Source of the DNA: Syntrophopropionicum sp964397525
GTDB lineage: Bacteria > Bacillota > Desulfotomaculia > Desulfotomaculales > Pelotomaculaceae
Length of the DNA stretch: 12,015 bases
Assembly (NCBI GenBank): GCA_964397525.1
Contig: CAYNIY010000045.1
Location: 1 to 12,015, forward strand
Direction: 5' to 3'
Part shown: in pieces, positions 5,460 to 12,015 of the stretch
How the letters are laid out: every line of letters begins with the position of its first letter
Numbering within the stretch: the stretch's first letter is position 1
Notes under the pieces: model-generated
What the model saw: the letters and a program-made list of their open reading frames with translations, nothing else
Databases searched by the model: none
What the model was told of the DNA's origin: nothing
Translations under genes and position numbers: made by a program

Positions 5460-6383
5460 ATGAAAGCAATCGTATACACTGAATACGGTCCACCGGATGT
5501 TCTTGAACTCAAAGAGGTTGAAAAACCGGCTCCCAGGGACAATGAAATCCTGGTAAAAGTATATGCTACAACAGTTACATCCGGGGCGGTGTTTATGCGA
5601 AGTGGAAAACATCCAAATTCAAAACTCTTTACTATATTTTTACGAATAATGTTTGGTCTCAGAAAACCCAAAAGAACTATACTGGGCTATGAGTTGGCCG
5701 GGGTAATTGAATCAGCAGGCAAGAATGTAAAAATATTTAAGAATGGTGACCATGTTTTTGGAACTACAACCGGGCTGCATATTGGTTCATATGCCGAGTA
5801 CATATGCCTGCCTGAAGAATGGAGTGCTGGGGTTGTGGCAATAAAACCGGCCAATATGACCTGTGCGGAAGCCGCAGCAATTCCTATCGGGGGAATGACA
5901 GCACTGTATTTGCTTAAAAAAGGAAACATCCAGAGCGGACAAAAAGTGCTTATCTATGGAGCTTCCGGCAGTGTGGGTACTTTTGCGGTACAGCTTGCCA
6001 AGTACTTTGGAGCAGAAGTTACCGGGGTATGCAGTGCCACGAATTTAGAATTGGTGAAATCTCTGGGAGCCGATAAGGTAATTGATTATACCAAAGAGGA
6101 TTTTACCAAAAACGGCGAGACCTATGATGTTATTTTTGACGCGGTAGGCAAGAGTCCGTCTTCACGCAGTAAAAGATCTCTAAAGAAAAAAGGTATCTAT
6201 CTTTCCATTAATTCCCCAACAAGAGAAAAGACTGAAAATCTAATTTTCCTCAAAGAGCTTGTTGAGGCGGGAAAGATAAAACCGGTCATCGATAAATGTT
6301 ATCCATTGGAACAGACTGCCGACGCCCACAGGTATGTCGACAAAGGACACAAAAAGGGAAATGTTGTGATTACAGTCGTTTAG
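5460..6383 (+). CDS. Zinc-less MDR-family NAD(P)-dependent quinone/alcohol oxidoreductase
   Basis: A 307-residue cytosolic enzyme of the medium-chain dehydrogenase/reductase superfamily, quinone-oxidoreductase branch. The GroES-like N-domain (about 1-125) lacks the catalytic zinc cysteines and the structural zinc loop. The Rossmann domain has the nucleotide motif GASGSVG (167-173), GADKVIDY (203-210) and DVIFDAVGK (223-231). The C-terminal LKELVEAGKIKPVIDKCYPLEQTADAHRYV is a typical end. Such enzymes reduce quinones or activated alkenes with NADPH, but the substrate cannot be read here. ATG 5460 has GAGGGA 8 nt upstream; TTG 5445 is rejected. Compared with relatives as I recall them, about 20-25 residues are missing after residue 250 (between GIYLSI and NSPTREKTENL), a possible in-frame deletion. 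It likely shares a transcript with the genes on either side. Confidence 0.92.
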   Translation: MKAIVYTEYGPPDVLELKEVEKPAPRDNEILVKVYATTVTSGAVFMRSGKHPNSKLFTIFLRIMFGLRKPKRTILGYELAGVIESAGKNVKIFKNGDHVFGTTTGLHIGSYAEYICLPEEWSAGVVAIKPANMTCAEAAAIPIGGMTALYLLKKGNIQSGQKVLIYGASGSVGTFAVQLAKYFGAEVTGVCSATNLELVKSLGADKVIDYTKEDFTKNGETYDVIFDAVGKSPSSRSKRSLKKKGIYLSINSPTREKTENLIFLKELVEAGKIKPVIDKCYPLEQTADAHRYVDKGHKKGNVVITVV

Positions 6384-6446
6384 CCAAGGAACGAATTATA
6401 TTGATAATTGAAAACTCGAGTGATAAGGATGTTAGGAGGAGGAAAT

Positions 6447-7169
6447 ATGAACGTTCTTGTACTTGGCGGAAATGGAGCAACTGGTTTCCAGGTTGTGAAA
6501 CAACTGCTTGAGAATAGTGTAAATGTTAAAACCATTGTAAGGAATACAGAAAAGCTAAAGTCGCTTGGGAACCAGGAAAACCTTGAAATCATTACAGACA
6601 GTATACTTGATATGGATAATCCAAAGTTAGCAGCGATCCTGGATGATGTTGATGCCGTTGTATCTTGCCTGGGGCATAATATTACATTTGCTGGAATATG
6701 GGGAAAGCCCCATAAGCTAGTGACCGGTGTAATTCAAAAGATACATGAATCAATAAAAATGAAACAAACGAAAAAAGTGAAAAAACTGATCTTAATGAAC
6801 ACAACAGCATGCTTGGATGTTGATGCCCAAGAGAAACGCACAACGCCTGAGAGAATTGTTATAGCAATCATGAGGTTCCTTTTGCCGCCACAAAAAGACA
6901 ATGAACAAGCAGTGAAATACATGAAAAGTTTCATTGGGAAGAATGACCCAGATATCGAATGGGCTATCGTGAGGCCGGATACACTGGCAAATGAAGAAGA
7001 AGTAACAAATTATACTGTCCACAATTCTCCGCTAAGGAGTCCTGTTTTCAATTCAGGAAGAACAAGCAGGATAAATGTTGGCAATTTCATGATGAGCCTG
7101 CTTTGTGATGATGAACAATGGGGAAAATGGAGATTTAGAATGCCCGTAATCTATAACGAAATAGAGTAG
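6447..7169 (+). CDS. NmrA-like / atypical SDR NAD(P)-binding protein
   Basis: A 240-residue Rossmann-fold protein of the NAD(P)H-binding (NmrA/atypical short-chain dehydrogenase) group. The dinucleotide loop is GGNGATG (7-13), followed by VKTIVRNTEKL as the cofactor-selecting second strand (an arginine favours NADPH) and VDAVVSCLGH at about residues 68-77. The middle VKKLILMNTT and the late IEWAIVRPDTL are usual for the family. The Tyr-Lys pair of classical SDRs is not in its usual context, so it may be an oxidoreductase or a redox sensor rather than a dehydrogenase. ATG 6447 is preceded by a near-ideal AGGAGG (6434-6439) at 7 nt; the open frame from 6408 is rejected. It lies 63 bp after the MDR gene in the same direction without a terminator, suggesting one operon of two NAD(P)-binding proteins. 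Confidence 0.9.
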   Translation: MNVLVLGGNGATGFQVVKQLLENSVNVKTIVRNTEKLKSLGNQENLEIITDSILDMDNPKLAAILDDVDAVVSCLGHNITFAGIWGKPHKLVTGVIQKIHESIKMKQTKKVKKLILMNTTACLDVDAQEKRTTPERIVIAIMRFLLPPQKDNEQAVKYMKSFIGKNDPDIEWAIVRPDTLANEEEVTNYTVHNSPLRSPVFNSGRTSRINVGNFMMSLLCDDEQWGKWRFRMPVIYNEIE

Positions 7170-7203
7170 TGATTTAGCCTCTTTCGACAAGGGATCAGGA
7201 TTA

Positions 7204-7347
7204 AAACCGGTCTGCTGTACATTAGAAAAAATTAATATATTATTAAACCTTCCGAAATCTTTTGTTAAGCTCCCTTCCATATAATTGACAAAGAACGGGG
7301 ATCAATTATTGGCCAAGGGAGGGAAAAAGATGCAAAAAATTATACCC
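7204..7347 (+). repeat. Leader repeat, copy B (intact, drives VOC gene)
   Basis: This is the functional partner of 184-325. It ends in the first six codons of the VOC gene and holds its ribosome site. Similarity may reach a little further left (ACAAGG at 7187 and 168). The spacing of the elements is kept except for single-base indels. Confidence 0.85.
7280..7285 (+). promoter_or_regulatory. Probable -10 box of the VOC gene
   Basis: A perfect TATAAT lies 44 nt before ATG 7330 and is conserved in the decayed copy at 259-264. No good -35 hexamer sits 16-18 bp upstream. An overlapping TTGACA (7285-7290) is also conserved but has only TATTGG downstream, practically on the ribosome site, so the TATAAT reading is preferred. 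Confidence 0.5.
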
Positions 7348-8214
7348 CATTTATGGTATGACAGGGAAGCTAAAGAGGCCGCCACATTCTATACTGGTTT
7401 GTTTGAACAAGCAAAAATACTGAGAACAAATGTAATCGAAGGCACTCCTTCCGGAGATGCAGAGATAGTAACCTTTGAACTTGCTGGCCAGGAATTCATG
7501 GCAATTAGCGCCGGACCATATTTTAAATTCAATCCTTCCATATCATTAATGGTGATGTGCGATACCGTTGAAGAAGTGAATGTGAAGTGGAAGGCCTTGT
7601 CGGAGAAGGGCATGGCATTAATGCCGCTCGCAGCGTATCCTTTCAGCAAGTGGTATGGATGGATCCAGGACCGTTATGGCCTATCCTGGCAATTGATGCT
7701 GACTGAGGGAAAGAGCAGCGGACAGAAAATACAGGTAAGCCTGCTGTTCTCCAAGGATTCCAACGGTAAGACGGAGGAAGCCGTGCATTATTACAAGGAA
7801 GTTTTTAAGGACGCTGAAATTGTGTCCATGGTGGGATATGAAAAAGGAGAAGCGAATTCTGCAGTAGCTAAGATCAAGTATGCTTCTTTTAAATTGTTTG
7901 GTATGGAATTTTCTGCAATGGATCATGGATATGATGCAGATTTCACTTTTAATGAGGCGTTTTCTCTTATTGTAAACTGCAGGGATCAAGCGGAGATCGA
8001 TTATTACTGGGGTAAGCTTTCAGCTGTGCCTGAAGCTGAGCAATGCGGTTGGCTTAAAGATAAGTTCGGGGTTTCCTGGCAGATCGTTCCTGAAAATATG
8101 GGGGAGCTATTATCCAGCGGGACGAAGGATGAAATTAAAAGGGTAACTGAAGCGTTTCTTAAAATGAAGAAATTCGATATTGCATTACTGGAGAAGGCTA
8201 GACTTGGCTTTTGA
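7330..8214 (+). CDS. Two-domain VOC-family (PhnB-like) protein
   Basis: A 294-residue cytosolic protein made of two tandem PhnB/3-demethylubiquinone-methyltransferase-like VOC domains (PF06983 type), about residues 1-130 and 132-275. The first opens with KIIPHLWYDREAKEAATFY and closes with WYGWIQDRYGLSWQLML. The second opens with KIQVSLLFSKDSNGKTEEAV and closes with GWLKDKFGVSWQIVPE. Single-domain members are about 140-160 residues; the duplicated form is well known in Firmicutes and lacks a proven reaction despite the methyltransferase label. The fold binds a metal or small ligand between beta-alpha-beta-beta-beta units. ATG 7330 lies after AAGGGAGGG (7315-7323); an open frame from 7285 runs through the leader and is rejected. 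It converges on the lipoprotein gene with only 22 bp between stops and no obvious terminator. A remnant of a second copy lies at 308. Confidence 0.93.
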   Translation: MQKIIPHLWYDREAKEAATFYTGLFEQAKILRTNVIEGTPSGDAEIVTFELAGQEFMAISAGPYFKFNPSISLMVMCDTVEEVNVKWKALSEKGMALMPLAAYPFSKWYGWIQDRYGLSWQLMLTEGKSSGQKIQVSLLFSKDSNGKTEEAVHYYKEVFKDAEIVSMVGYEKGEANSAVAKIKYASFKLFGMEFSAMDHGYDADFTFNEAFSLIVNCRDQAEIDYYWGKLSAVPEAEQCGWLKDKFGVSWQIVPENMGELLSSGTKDEIKRVTEAFLKMKKFDIALLEKARLGF

Positions 8215-8236
8215 GGAGGGCTCTTCGATAAATGAC

Positions 8237-8650
8237 TTACATACCAAGGTGTACTGCTAAATTAACATAGGTTGAGTCTGCCTTGGAAATAATTTCGCCG
8301 AAAATAACCAGGGTGCCCTGATTAGCCTCGAAAGCCATCATTTTCTCAGATGTACCAGGCATGGTAACCGCTTCTTTAAAAACTGCATTATAGCCATTTA
8401 GCATAAGTGAATCCTCATAGTATTGAATTGTTTCCTGATAGCCAAGCGGAGTCCGAATGCCGACCACAAAGCCCTTATCGACCTCAAAGGTTGTCCGGCG
8501 GCTATCTTCAATATCACCTGCTACGATTGGAACACTGGGCGGCAGTTCCGGAGGAAGTTGCTGGCCATAATCCTTATTGTAACCACATCCGGCCAGCATT
8601 CCAAGAACCAATATTAGTGCAAAAATGAGGTATGGAGTTCTGCTTTTCAT
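8237..8650 (-). CDS. Small secreted lipoprotein of unknown function
   Basis: A 137-residue predicted lipoprotein. A short charged start (MKSR) and hydrophobic core (about residues 6-18) lead to the lipobox LAGC (19-22), so C22 should be lipidated and the protein anchored outside the cytoplasmic membrane. A proline-rich linker follows (QQLPPELPPSVP, about 31-42). The remaining 95 residues look like a small alpha-beta domain with a Q-E-T-I-Q-Y-Y-E-D-S helix typical of small Firmicutes lipoproteins that bind or assist other envelope proteins. I recognise no named family. ATG 8650 is preceded by AGGTGG at 5 nt; a GTG at 8659 is rejected because the ribosome site covers it. A minus-strand TATAAT at 8707-8702 may be its -10 box. 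It is divergent from the flavoprotein gene and convergent with the VOC gene. Confidence 0.85.
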   Translation of the reverse strand: MKSRTPYLIFALILVLGMLAGCGYNKDYGQQLPPELPPSVPIVAGDIEDSRRTTFEVDKGFVVGIRTPLGYQETIQYYEDSLMLNGYNAVFKEAVTMPGTSEKMMAFEANQGTLVIFGEIISKADSTYVNLAVHLGM

Positions 8651-8701
8651 AATAACCACCTATTTTCTCTGTTGATAGTCAATCGCTGCTTCTGTAACCC
8701 C

Positions 8702-8707
8702 ATTATA
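8702..8707 (-). promoter_or_regulatory. Possible -10 box of the lipoprotein gene
   Basis: A perfect TATAAT on the minus strand lies 51 nt before ATG 8650. The -35 position (around 8725-8730) reads ATTCAT, which is poor, so the element is tentative. Confidence 0.4.
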
Positions 8708-8790
8708 ACAGTATTATTATCAGGATGAATGGTTGATACATGCAACCGAAACCGAAGCAACTGGATGGGAATTATATGGAGGTGTTTAAA

Positions 8791-9558
8791 ATGAAAAAAG
8801 TCACCGCTTTTATAGGAAGCGCTCGTAAAAAAGCAACCTATCAAGCGGTTCAGGAATTTGAAAAAGACTTGAAGGAATATGGTGAAATTGACTTCGAGTA
8901 TGTTTTTCTGCATGATCATAGTCTTGAGTTTTGCCGGGGCTGCTTAACATGCTTGAGTTATGGAGAAGAACTATGTCCTCTGCATGATGATCGGGACATA
9001 TTGTTGGAGAAGATGGCGCATTCCGATGGTGTCATTTTTGCCAGCCCGACTTATGCATTTCAGGTATCAGCAAGAATGAAGAATTTTCTGGACCGTCTAG
9101 CCTTTATATACCACCGGCCCAGATTCTTTGGCAAGATTTATACCGCTATAGTCACACAAGGTTTTATGGGCGGCAAGGATGCGCAAAAATACCTGGAAGA
9201 TATCGGGCAGACCTTCGGTTTCACAGTGGCTAAAGGGTGTTGTTTAATGACCCTTGATCCAATGACCGAGAATCAGCAAAAGAAATTAACAGAAGTAATA
9301 AAACATACTGCGGCAAGATTCCATAAGGAACTTATGCATATTTCAGCCCCATCGCCTTCATTATATAGACTGATGATGTATAGGATGGCACGAACCTACA
9401 TCAAGTCTTTAGATCAGAAGTACCGGGATTATCACTATTGGAAAGATAATGGTTGGTTTGAGTCTGATTATTATTATGTCGCAGACTTAGGGCCTATAAA
9501 AAAGACCCTGGGACATTTTTTCGATTTTTTAGGACAGCAGCGGGTTAAAAACGGATAA
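8791..9558 (+). CDS. Flavodoxin-fold NAD(P)H-dependent reductase with Isf-like cysteine cluster
   Basis: A 255-residue cytosolic flavoprotein of the NADPH-dependent FMN reductase/iron-sulfur flavoprotein superfamily. The FMN phosphate loop is GSARKKATY (9-17), and ASPTYAFQVSARMKNFLDR (84-102) is the second flavin-binding segment. Between them C48, C51, C54 and C62 form CX2CX2CX7C, the compact cysteine arrangement that holds a [4Fe-4S] cluster in archaeal Isf. The C-terminal 90 residues (from about 165) carry a basic and aromatic extension (RMARTYIKSLDQKYRDY, ESDYYYVADLGPIKKTL) absent from simple FMN reductases. It probably passes electrons from a ferredoxin or NAD(P)H to a small acceptor; the partner is unknown. 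ATG 8791 follows GGAGG (8778-8782, 8 nt); the upstream ATGs at 8740 and 8776 are not preferred. A terminator follows. Confidence 0.88.
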   Translation: MKKVTAFIGSARKKATYQAVQEFEKDLKEYGEIDFEYVFLHDHSLEFCRGCLTCLSYGEELCPLHDDRDILLEKMAHSDGVIFASPTYAFQVSARMKNFLDRLAFIYHRPRFFGKIYTAIVTQGFMGGKDAQKYLEDIGQTFGFTVAKGCCLMTLDPMTENQQKKLTEVIKHTAARFHKELMHISAPSPSLYRLMMYRMARTYIKSLDQKYRDYHYWKDNGWFESDYYYVADLGPIKKTLGHFFDFLGQQRVKNG

Positions 9559-9590
9559 GCCCCATTATCTTGGAAGACAATAAAAGTGAT

Positions 9591-9622
9591 AAACTCAGGT
9601 CAAATTGGCCTGAGTTTTTGTT
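9591..9622 (+). terminator. Rho-independent terminator of the flavoprotein gene
   Basis: A 9-bp stem (9591-9599 with 9609-9617, arms AAACTCAGG/CCTGAGTTT) with a 9-nt loop is followed by TTGTTTT. On the other strand only a weak T run follows, so it may serve the HD-domain gene (stop at 9690) only partly. Confidence 0.8.
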
Positions 9623-9689
9623 TTGCAGAAAACATGTTGTGATATGGAATGTGAGTGTCTGTAGGCTGATTTGTTTGGCAGGGAGTATG

Positions 9690-10202
9690 TTAGGTTTGGG
9701 TCTGCTGGGCAATTTTAAACCTGCCGCCGTATTGGGCTGCTTCCCTGGAAGCGCAGTATTTGTCCATAAAGGTAACAATAAAGGATTCTTTGTATTTGGG
9801 CGGGCTAATGGTTACAGGCCACATATGCTTAACAATAATGTCCTTTTCTACATCGTTTAAGGGGAAGTATTTTGCGGCATTTTCAAGGGCAATAGCTGGA
9901 TGGCAAAAGCAATGAATACCGCTGTCAGGCTTTGTGACGTGAGAATCGTAAAGGTAAAAGTCGTGCAGCAGGCCGCCCCTGGCTGCCGACTGGTAATCAA
10001 GGCCCATTTTCCTGCAAGCCAGGTAGCTTAGGTAGGACACATGAAGACAGTGCTCCAAACGTGTGATGCTGCGATGGTGGGCAAAAGCATCAAGTGATCG
10101 GATAATATCATGCTGTGCCAGATCACTGATGCAAAAGTTATATTCGTGTTTAATCTGGAGATCTACTTTTAAGTTTAATTTGGTTTTTATCAATTCAATC
10201 AT
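9690..10202 (-). CDS. HD-domain metal-dependent phosphohydrolase
   Basis: A 170-residue cytosolic HD-superfamily protein. Candidate metal ligands are H51 or H54 (EHCLHVSYLSY), the doublet H80-D81 (GGLLHDFYLYD), H101 (CHPAIALENA), H126 (VKHMWP) and D147 (FMDKYCAS). This is the order of a complete HD site with extra histidines, so an active hydrolase of a phosphate ester or nucleotide is expected; the substrate is unknown. The KPDSGIHCFCHP and PPKYKESFIVT stretches resemble a Firmicutes subgroup annotated only as HD-domain protein. ATG 10202 is the only start that keeps the whole fold, but it has no Shine-Dalgarno. Instead a TATAAT lies 6 nt upstream, which would give a nearly leaderless message. 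It lies 51 bp downstream of the cardiolipin synthase gene on the same strand and could also be read from it. Confidence 0.9.
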   Translation of the reverse strand: MIELIKTKLNLKVDLQIKHEYNFCISDLAQHDIIRSLDAFAHHRSITRLEHCLHVSYLSYLACRKMGLDYQSAARGGLLHDFYLYDSHVTKPDSGIHCFCHPAIALENAAKYFPLNDVEKDIIVKHMWPVTISPPKYKESFIVTFMDKYCASREAAQYGGRFKIAQQTQT

Positions 10203-10208
10203 GTCTGT

Positions 10209-10214
10209 ATTATA
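10209..10214 (-). promoter_or_regulatory. -10 box close to the HD-gene start
   Basis: A perfect TATAAT on the minus strand (10214-10209) ends 6 nt before ATG 10202. A -35 match 17 bp upstream is weak (GTGTAA, 10237-10232). If used, transcription would start at or next to the initiation codon. Confidence 0.45.
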
Positions 10215-10253
10215 CCAAACTGTGAGCGGTTTTACACGCCTTAATTGATTACT

Positions 10254-11813
10254 TTAGAAAAGCGGAGCAAAAATGCGCAAAATATCCTGTGCCATCTTTT
10301 TGTGTTGTGGTCTGCTTGTCCATTCCGCCAGTTTTATTTCCTCGCTTACAGCAAATATATTCATCATGTCTGTTTTTATGTCTCGCAGTACCGGAGCGCC
10401 GCATATCCAAACCCCATTTTCAAAATGCAGGAAAAAACTACGGTAATCCATATTAATACTGCCTATGACAACATTGTCGTCATCACTTAAAATGATCTTT
10501 GCATGAAGAAAGCCTGGCGTGTATTCATAAATCCTGACCCCGGCTGCCAAAAGATCCTCATAATTAGATTGTGTAACCATATGGACATACCAATGGTCCC
10601 ATATTTTGGGCGTAGCTATTCTCACATCAACGCCGCCCTTGGCTGCTATGCACAATGTATCCTTCATGGAATTATCTATTACCAGGTAGGGAGTGGTAAT
10701 ATAAACGTACTGCTGCGCTCCGGCAATGATCTGGCTGTACATCTCTTCAGCCGGGTTGTTTGGATGATTAAAGGGCCCGTCCGCAAAAGGCTGGTAAAAA
10801 CCTGTTCCCCCAACGCCAACTGCAGGCATACAGTGCTGATAATCAGACCGAATGTCAGATTCTGAATCCCACATTTGCAAAAATGTTACAGTCAGGCTCC
10901 AGACAGATGCCCCCTCAAGCCTTATGGCAGTGTCCTTCCAATGTCCCAGTTCATGGGTAAGATTTGCGTATTCATCAGCAATGTTGGTACCGCCCGTATA
11001 GCCAATATTGCCATCGATAACTGTGATTTTCTGGTGATTGCGGTAGTTAATAAGCAGTCTGAATATATTGGTCTGAACGGGATTAAATCGTATCGCCTGA
11101 ATGCCTTCGCTTCGCAATTCTTTGGTCAGGGAATCTGATATTTTGGTGCTGCTTCCAAGATCATCAAACAAAACACGGACCTCAACTCCCTGCTGTACCT
11201 TCTTGCGCATTATATCGTGAATGCGGTCCCAAAGCTGCCCTTCGGCTATAATGAAATATTCTAAAAAAATAAACTTCTGAGCCTGTTCCATATCTTCGAG
11301 CAGTTTTTCAAAGTGCAGTTCCCCCAGCGGATAGTATGTGCACAGTGTATGACTGTAAATGGGGAAACCCTCATTAAGCAAATAAGTGCCAAGTCTTTTT
11401 CGGGAAGGGTGTTTGTCCAGAAATTCCGAATATGGAGGGGGATCCTGTTTTAGAAAGGTCTGGCCGTGGGCAATGCTTTCACGAATCATTCTGCTTCTCC
11501 GGTGAGTTAATCCTGTAGTCCCCCACAGCAGGAACAGCAAATAACCAAATACCGGCAGCGCCAGCATTATTATTAACCAAAAGATGGTGTAGGAGGGGTT
11601 GCGGTTTTTCGTAACAATAAAGGTAACCACCAGCGCACCTGTTATTTCCAATAAAAAATAAAGATAAACCGCATTCTGACTTAGTAAATTAACAAAATAT
11701 GCCAACAACAGCAGTTGAGCAAACAGGGCAAGCAATACTATTAAAACTCTCATTGTTCCCGGCGTCCGCTTATTCCTCTTTGCAGCGGGGTATGATTCGC
11801 TTACCTGATGCAT
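10254..11813 (-). CDS. cls: Cardiolipin synthase (phospholipase D type)
   Basis: A 519-residue membrane enzyme that condenses two phosphatidylglycerol molecules into cardiolipin and glycerol at the inner face of the cytoplasmic membrane. Hydrophobic segments at about 21-44, 49-68 and 74-98 (including SYTIFWLIIMLALPVFGYLL) form the N-terminal anchor with the PLDc_N region. Two catalytic HKD motifs follow: H260-K262-D267 (NHQKITVID, then GYTGGTNIADEY) and H437-K439-D444 (LHAKIILSD, then GSINMDYRSF). Length and order match bacterial ClsA-type enzymes (about 480-520 residues), and both active-site sets are complete. ATG 11813 has AGAGGGGAG upstream at about 8 nt. It appears to be first in a two-gene unit with the HD-domain gene. 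Firmicutes often have several cls paralogues, so the number cannot be assigned. Confidence 0.96.
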   Translation of the reverse strand: MHQVSESYPAAKRNKRTPGTMRVLIVLLALFAQLLLLAYFVNLLSQNAVYLYFLLEITGALVVTFIVTKNRNPSYTIFWLIIMLALPVFGYLLFLLWGTTGLTHRRSRMIRESIAHGQTFLKQDPPPYSEFLDKHPSRKRLGTYLLNEGFPIYSHTLCTYYPLGELHFEKLLEDMEQAQKFIFLEYFIIAEGQLWDRIHDIMRKKVQQGVEVRVLFDDLGSSTKISDSLTKELRSEGIQAIRFNPVQTNIFRLLINYRNHQKITVIDGNIGYTGGTNIADEYANLTHELGHWKDTAIRLEGASVWSLTVTFLQMWDSESDIRSDYQHCMPAVGVGGTGFYQPFADGPFNHPNNPAEEMYSQIIAGAQQYVYITTPYLVIDNSMKDTLCIAAKGGVDVRIATPKIWDHWYVHMVTQSNYEDLLAAGVRIYEYTPGFLHAKIILSDDDNVVIGSINMDYRSFFLHFENGVWICGAPVLRDIKTDMMNIFAVSEEIKLAEWTSRPQHKKMAQDILRIFAPLF

Positions 11814-11852
11814 TTAGCTCTCCCCTCTGTTATTTAGCATGAATATACACCT

Positions 11853-11858
11853 ATTATA
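11853..11858 (-). promoter_or_regulatory. Probable -10 box of cls
   Basis: A perfect TATAAT on the minus strand (11858-11853) lies 39 nt upstream of ATG 11813. No good -35 is seen 16-18 bp upstream (AATGAG or similar), so activity may need an activator or an extended upstream contact. Confidence 0.5.
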
Positions 11859-11977
11859 CTCTAGTTTATCATTATCTCATTATGAGTGGACTACATTTTT
11901 GGGCAGCAGGTCACTTGCCTGCCTTGTCATGTGGAATTTCCAGGTGAAATATCACATAGTATTAACAAAAAATGCCG

Positions 11978-12006
11978 TTGATTAACCAAATCAAAACCCT
12001 TATAAT
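11978..12006 (+). promoter_or_regulatory. Promoter for a gene beyond the right edge
   Basis: TTGATT (11978-11983) and TATAAT (12001-12006) are separated by exactly 17 bp. The -35 is half of a small palindrome (TTGATT at 11978-11983 and AATCAA at 11989-11994), which could be an operator. The gene it serves is not in the window. Confidence 0.6.
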
Positions 12007-12015
12007 TGACTGAAA

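Noticed and set aside
8232..8270. 12-codon open frame after the VOC stop, near a GGAGGG
   Set aside because: Too short, with poor spacing (about 12 nt), and it overlaps the 3' end of the lipoprotein gene.

Overview
The window looks like chromosomal DNA of a low-to-moderate-GC Gram-positive bacterium, most likely an anaerobic Clostridia member. The signs are strong purine-rich Shine-Dalgarno sites, TATAAT/TTGACA promoters, a Gram-positive type LexA box, and families common in Firmicutes (DUF1428, DUF4386, TIGR03915/TIGR03916, PhnB-like VOC, three-helix cardiolipin synthase). The genus cannot be fixed from sequence alone. There is no tRNA, rRNA, CRISPR array, transposase or phage gene.

Layout. 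Positions 1-520 hold no intact gene: a terminator for something to the left, then a decayed copy of the promoter/leader and first codons of the VOC gene that lies intact at 7330. A DUF1428 gene (521-901, +) and a SnoaL/NTF2-like gene (1071-1445, -) converge on a shared two-way terminator. The SnoaL gene is the last of a tight minus-strand operon (3665 down to 1071): a radical SAM DNA-repair-type protein, its usual DUF4130 partner, then the SnoaL protein. The first two genes are clearly richer in GC than the rest of the window. Upstream of them is a near-perfect LexA/SOS box overlapping the -35 region, and the radical SAM protein carries a QLSLF sliding-clamp-type motif. Together these suggest a DNA-damage-induced repair module of unknown chemistry, the most interesting thing in the window.

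From 3933 to 7169 runs a plus-strand series: a four-helix membrane protein, a small XRE-type repressor and a DUF4386 membrane protein (overlapping genes behind a strong promoter with a palindrome), followed by a zinc-less MDR oxidoreductase and an NmrA-like NAD(P)-binding protein. A two-domain PhnB-like VOC protein (7330-8214) follows with its own leader, and converges on a small lipoprotein gene (8237-8650, -).

Divergent from the lipoprotein gene is a flavodoxin-fold reductase with an Isf-like cysteine cluster (8791-9558, +), closed by a good terminator. The right end is a minus-strand pair: cardiolipin synthase (10254-11813) and then an HD-domain hydrolase (9690-10202). A well-formed plus-strand promoter at the extreme right edge points to a gene outside the window.
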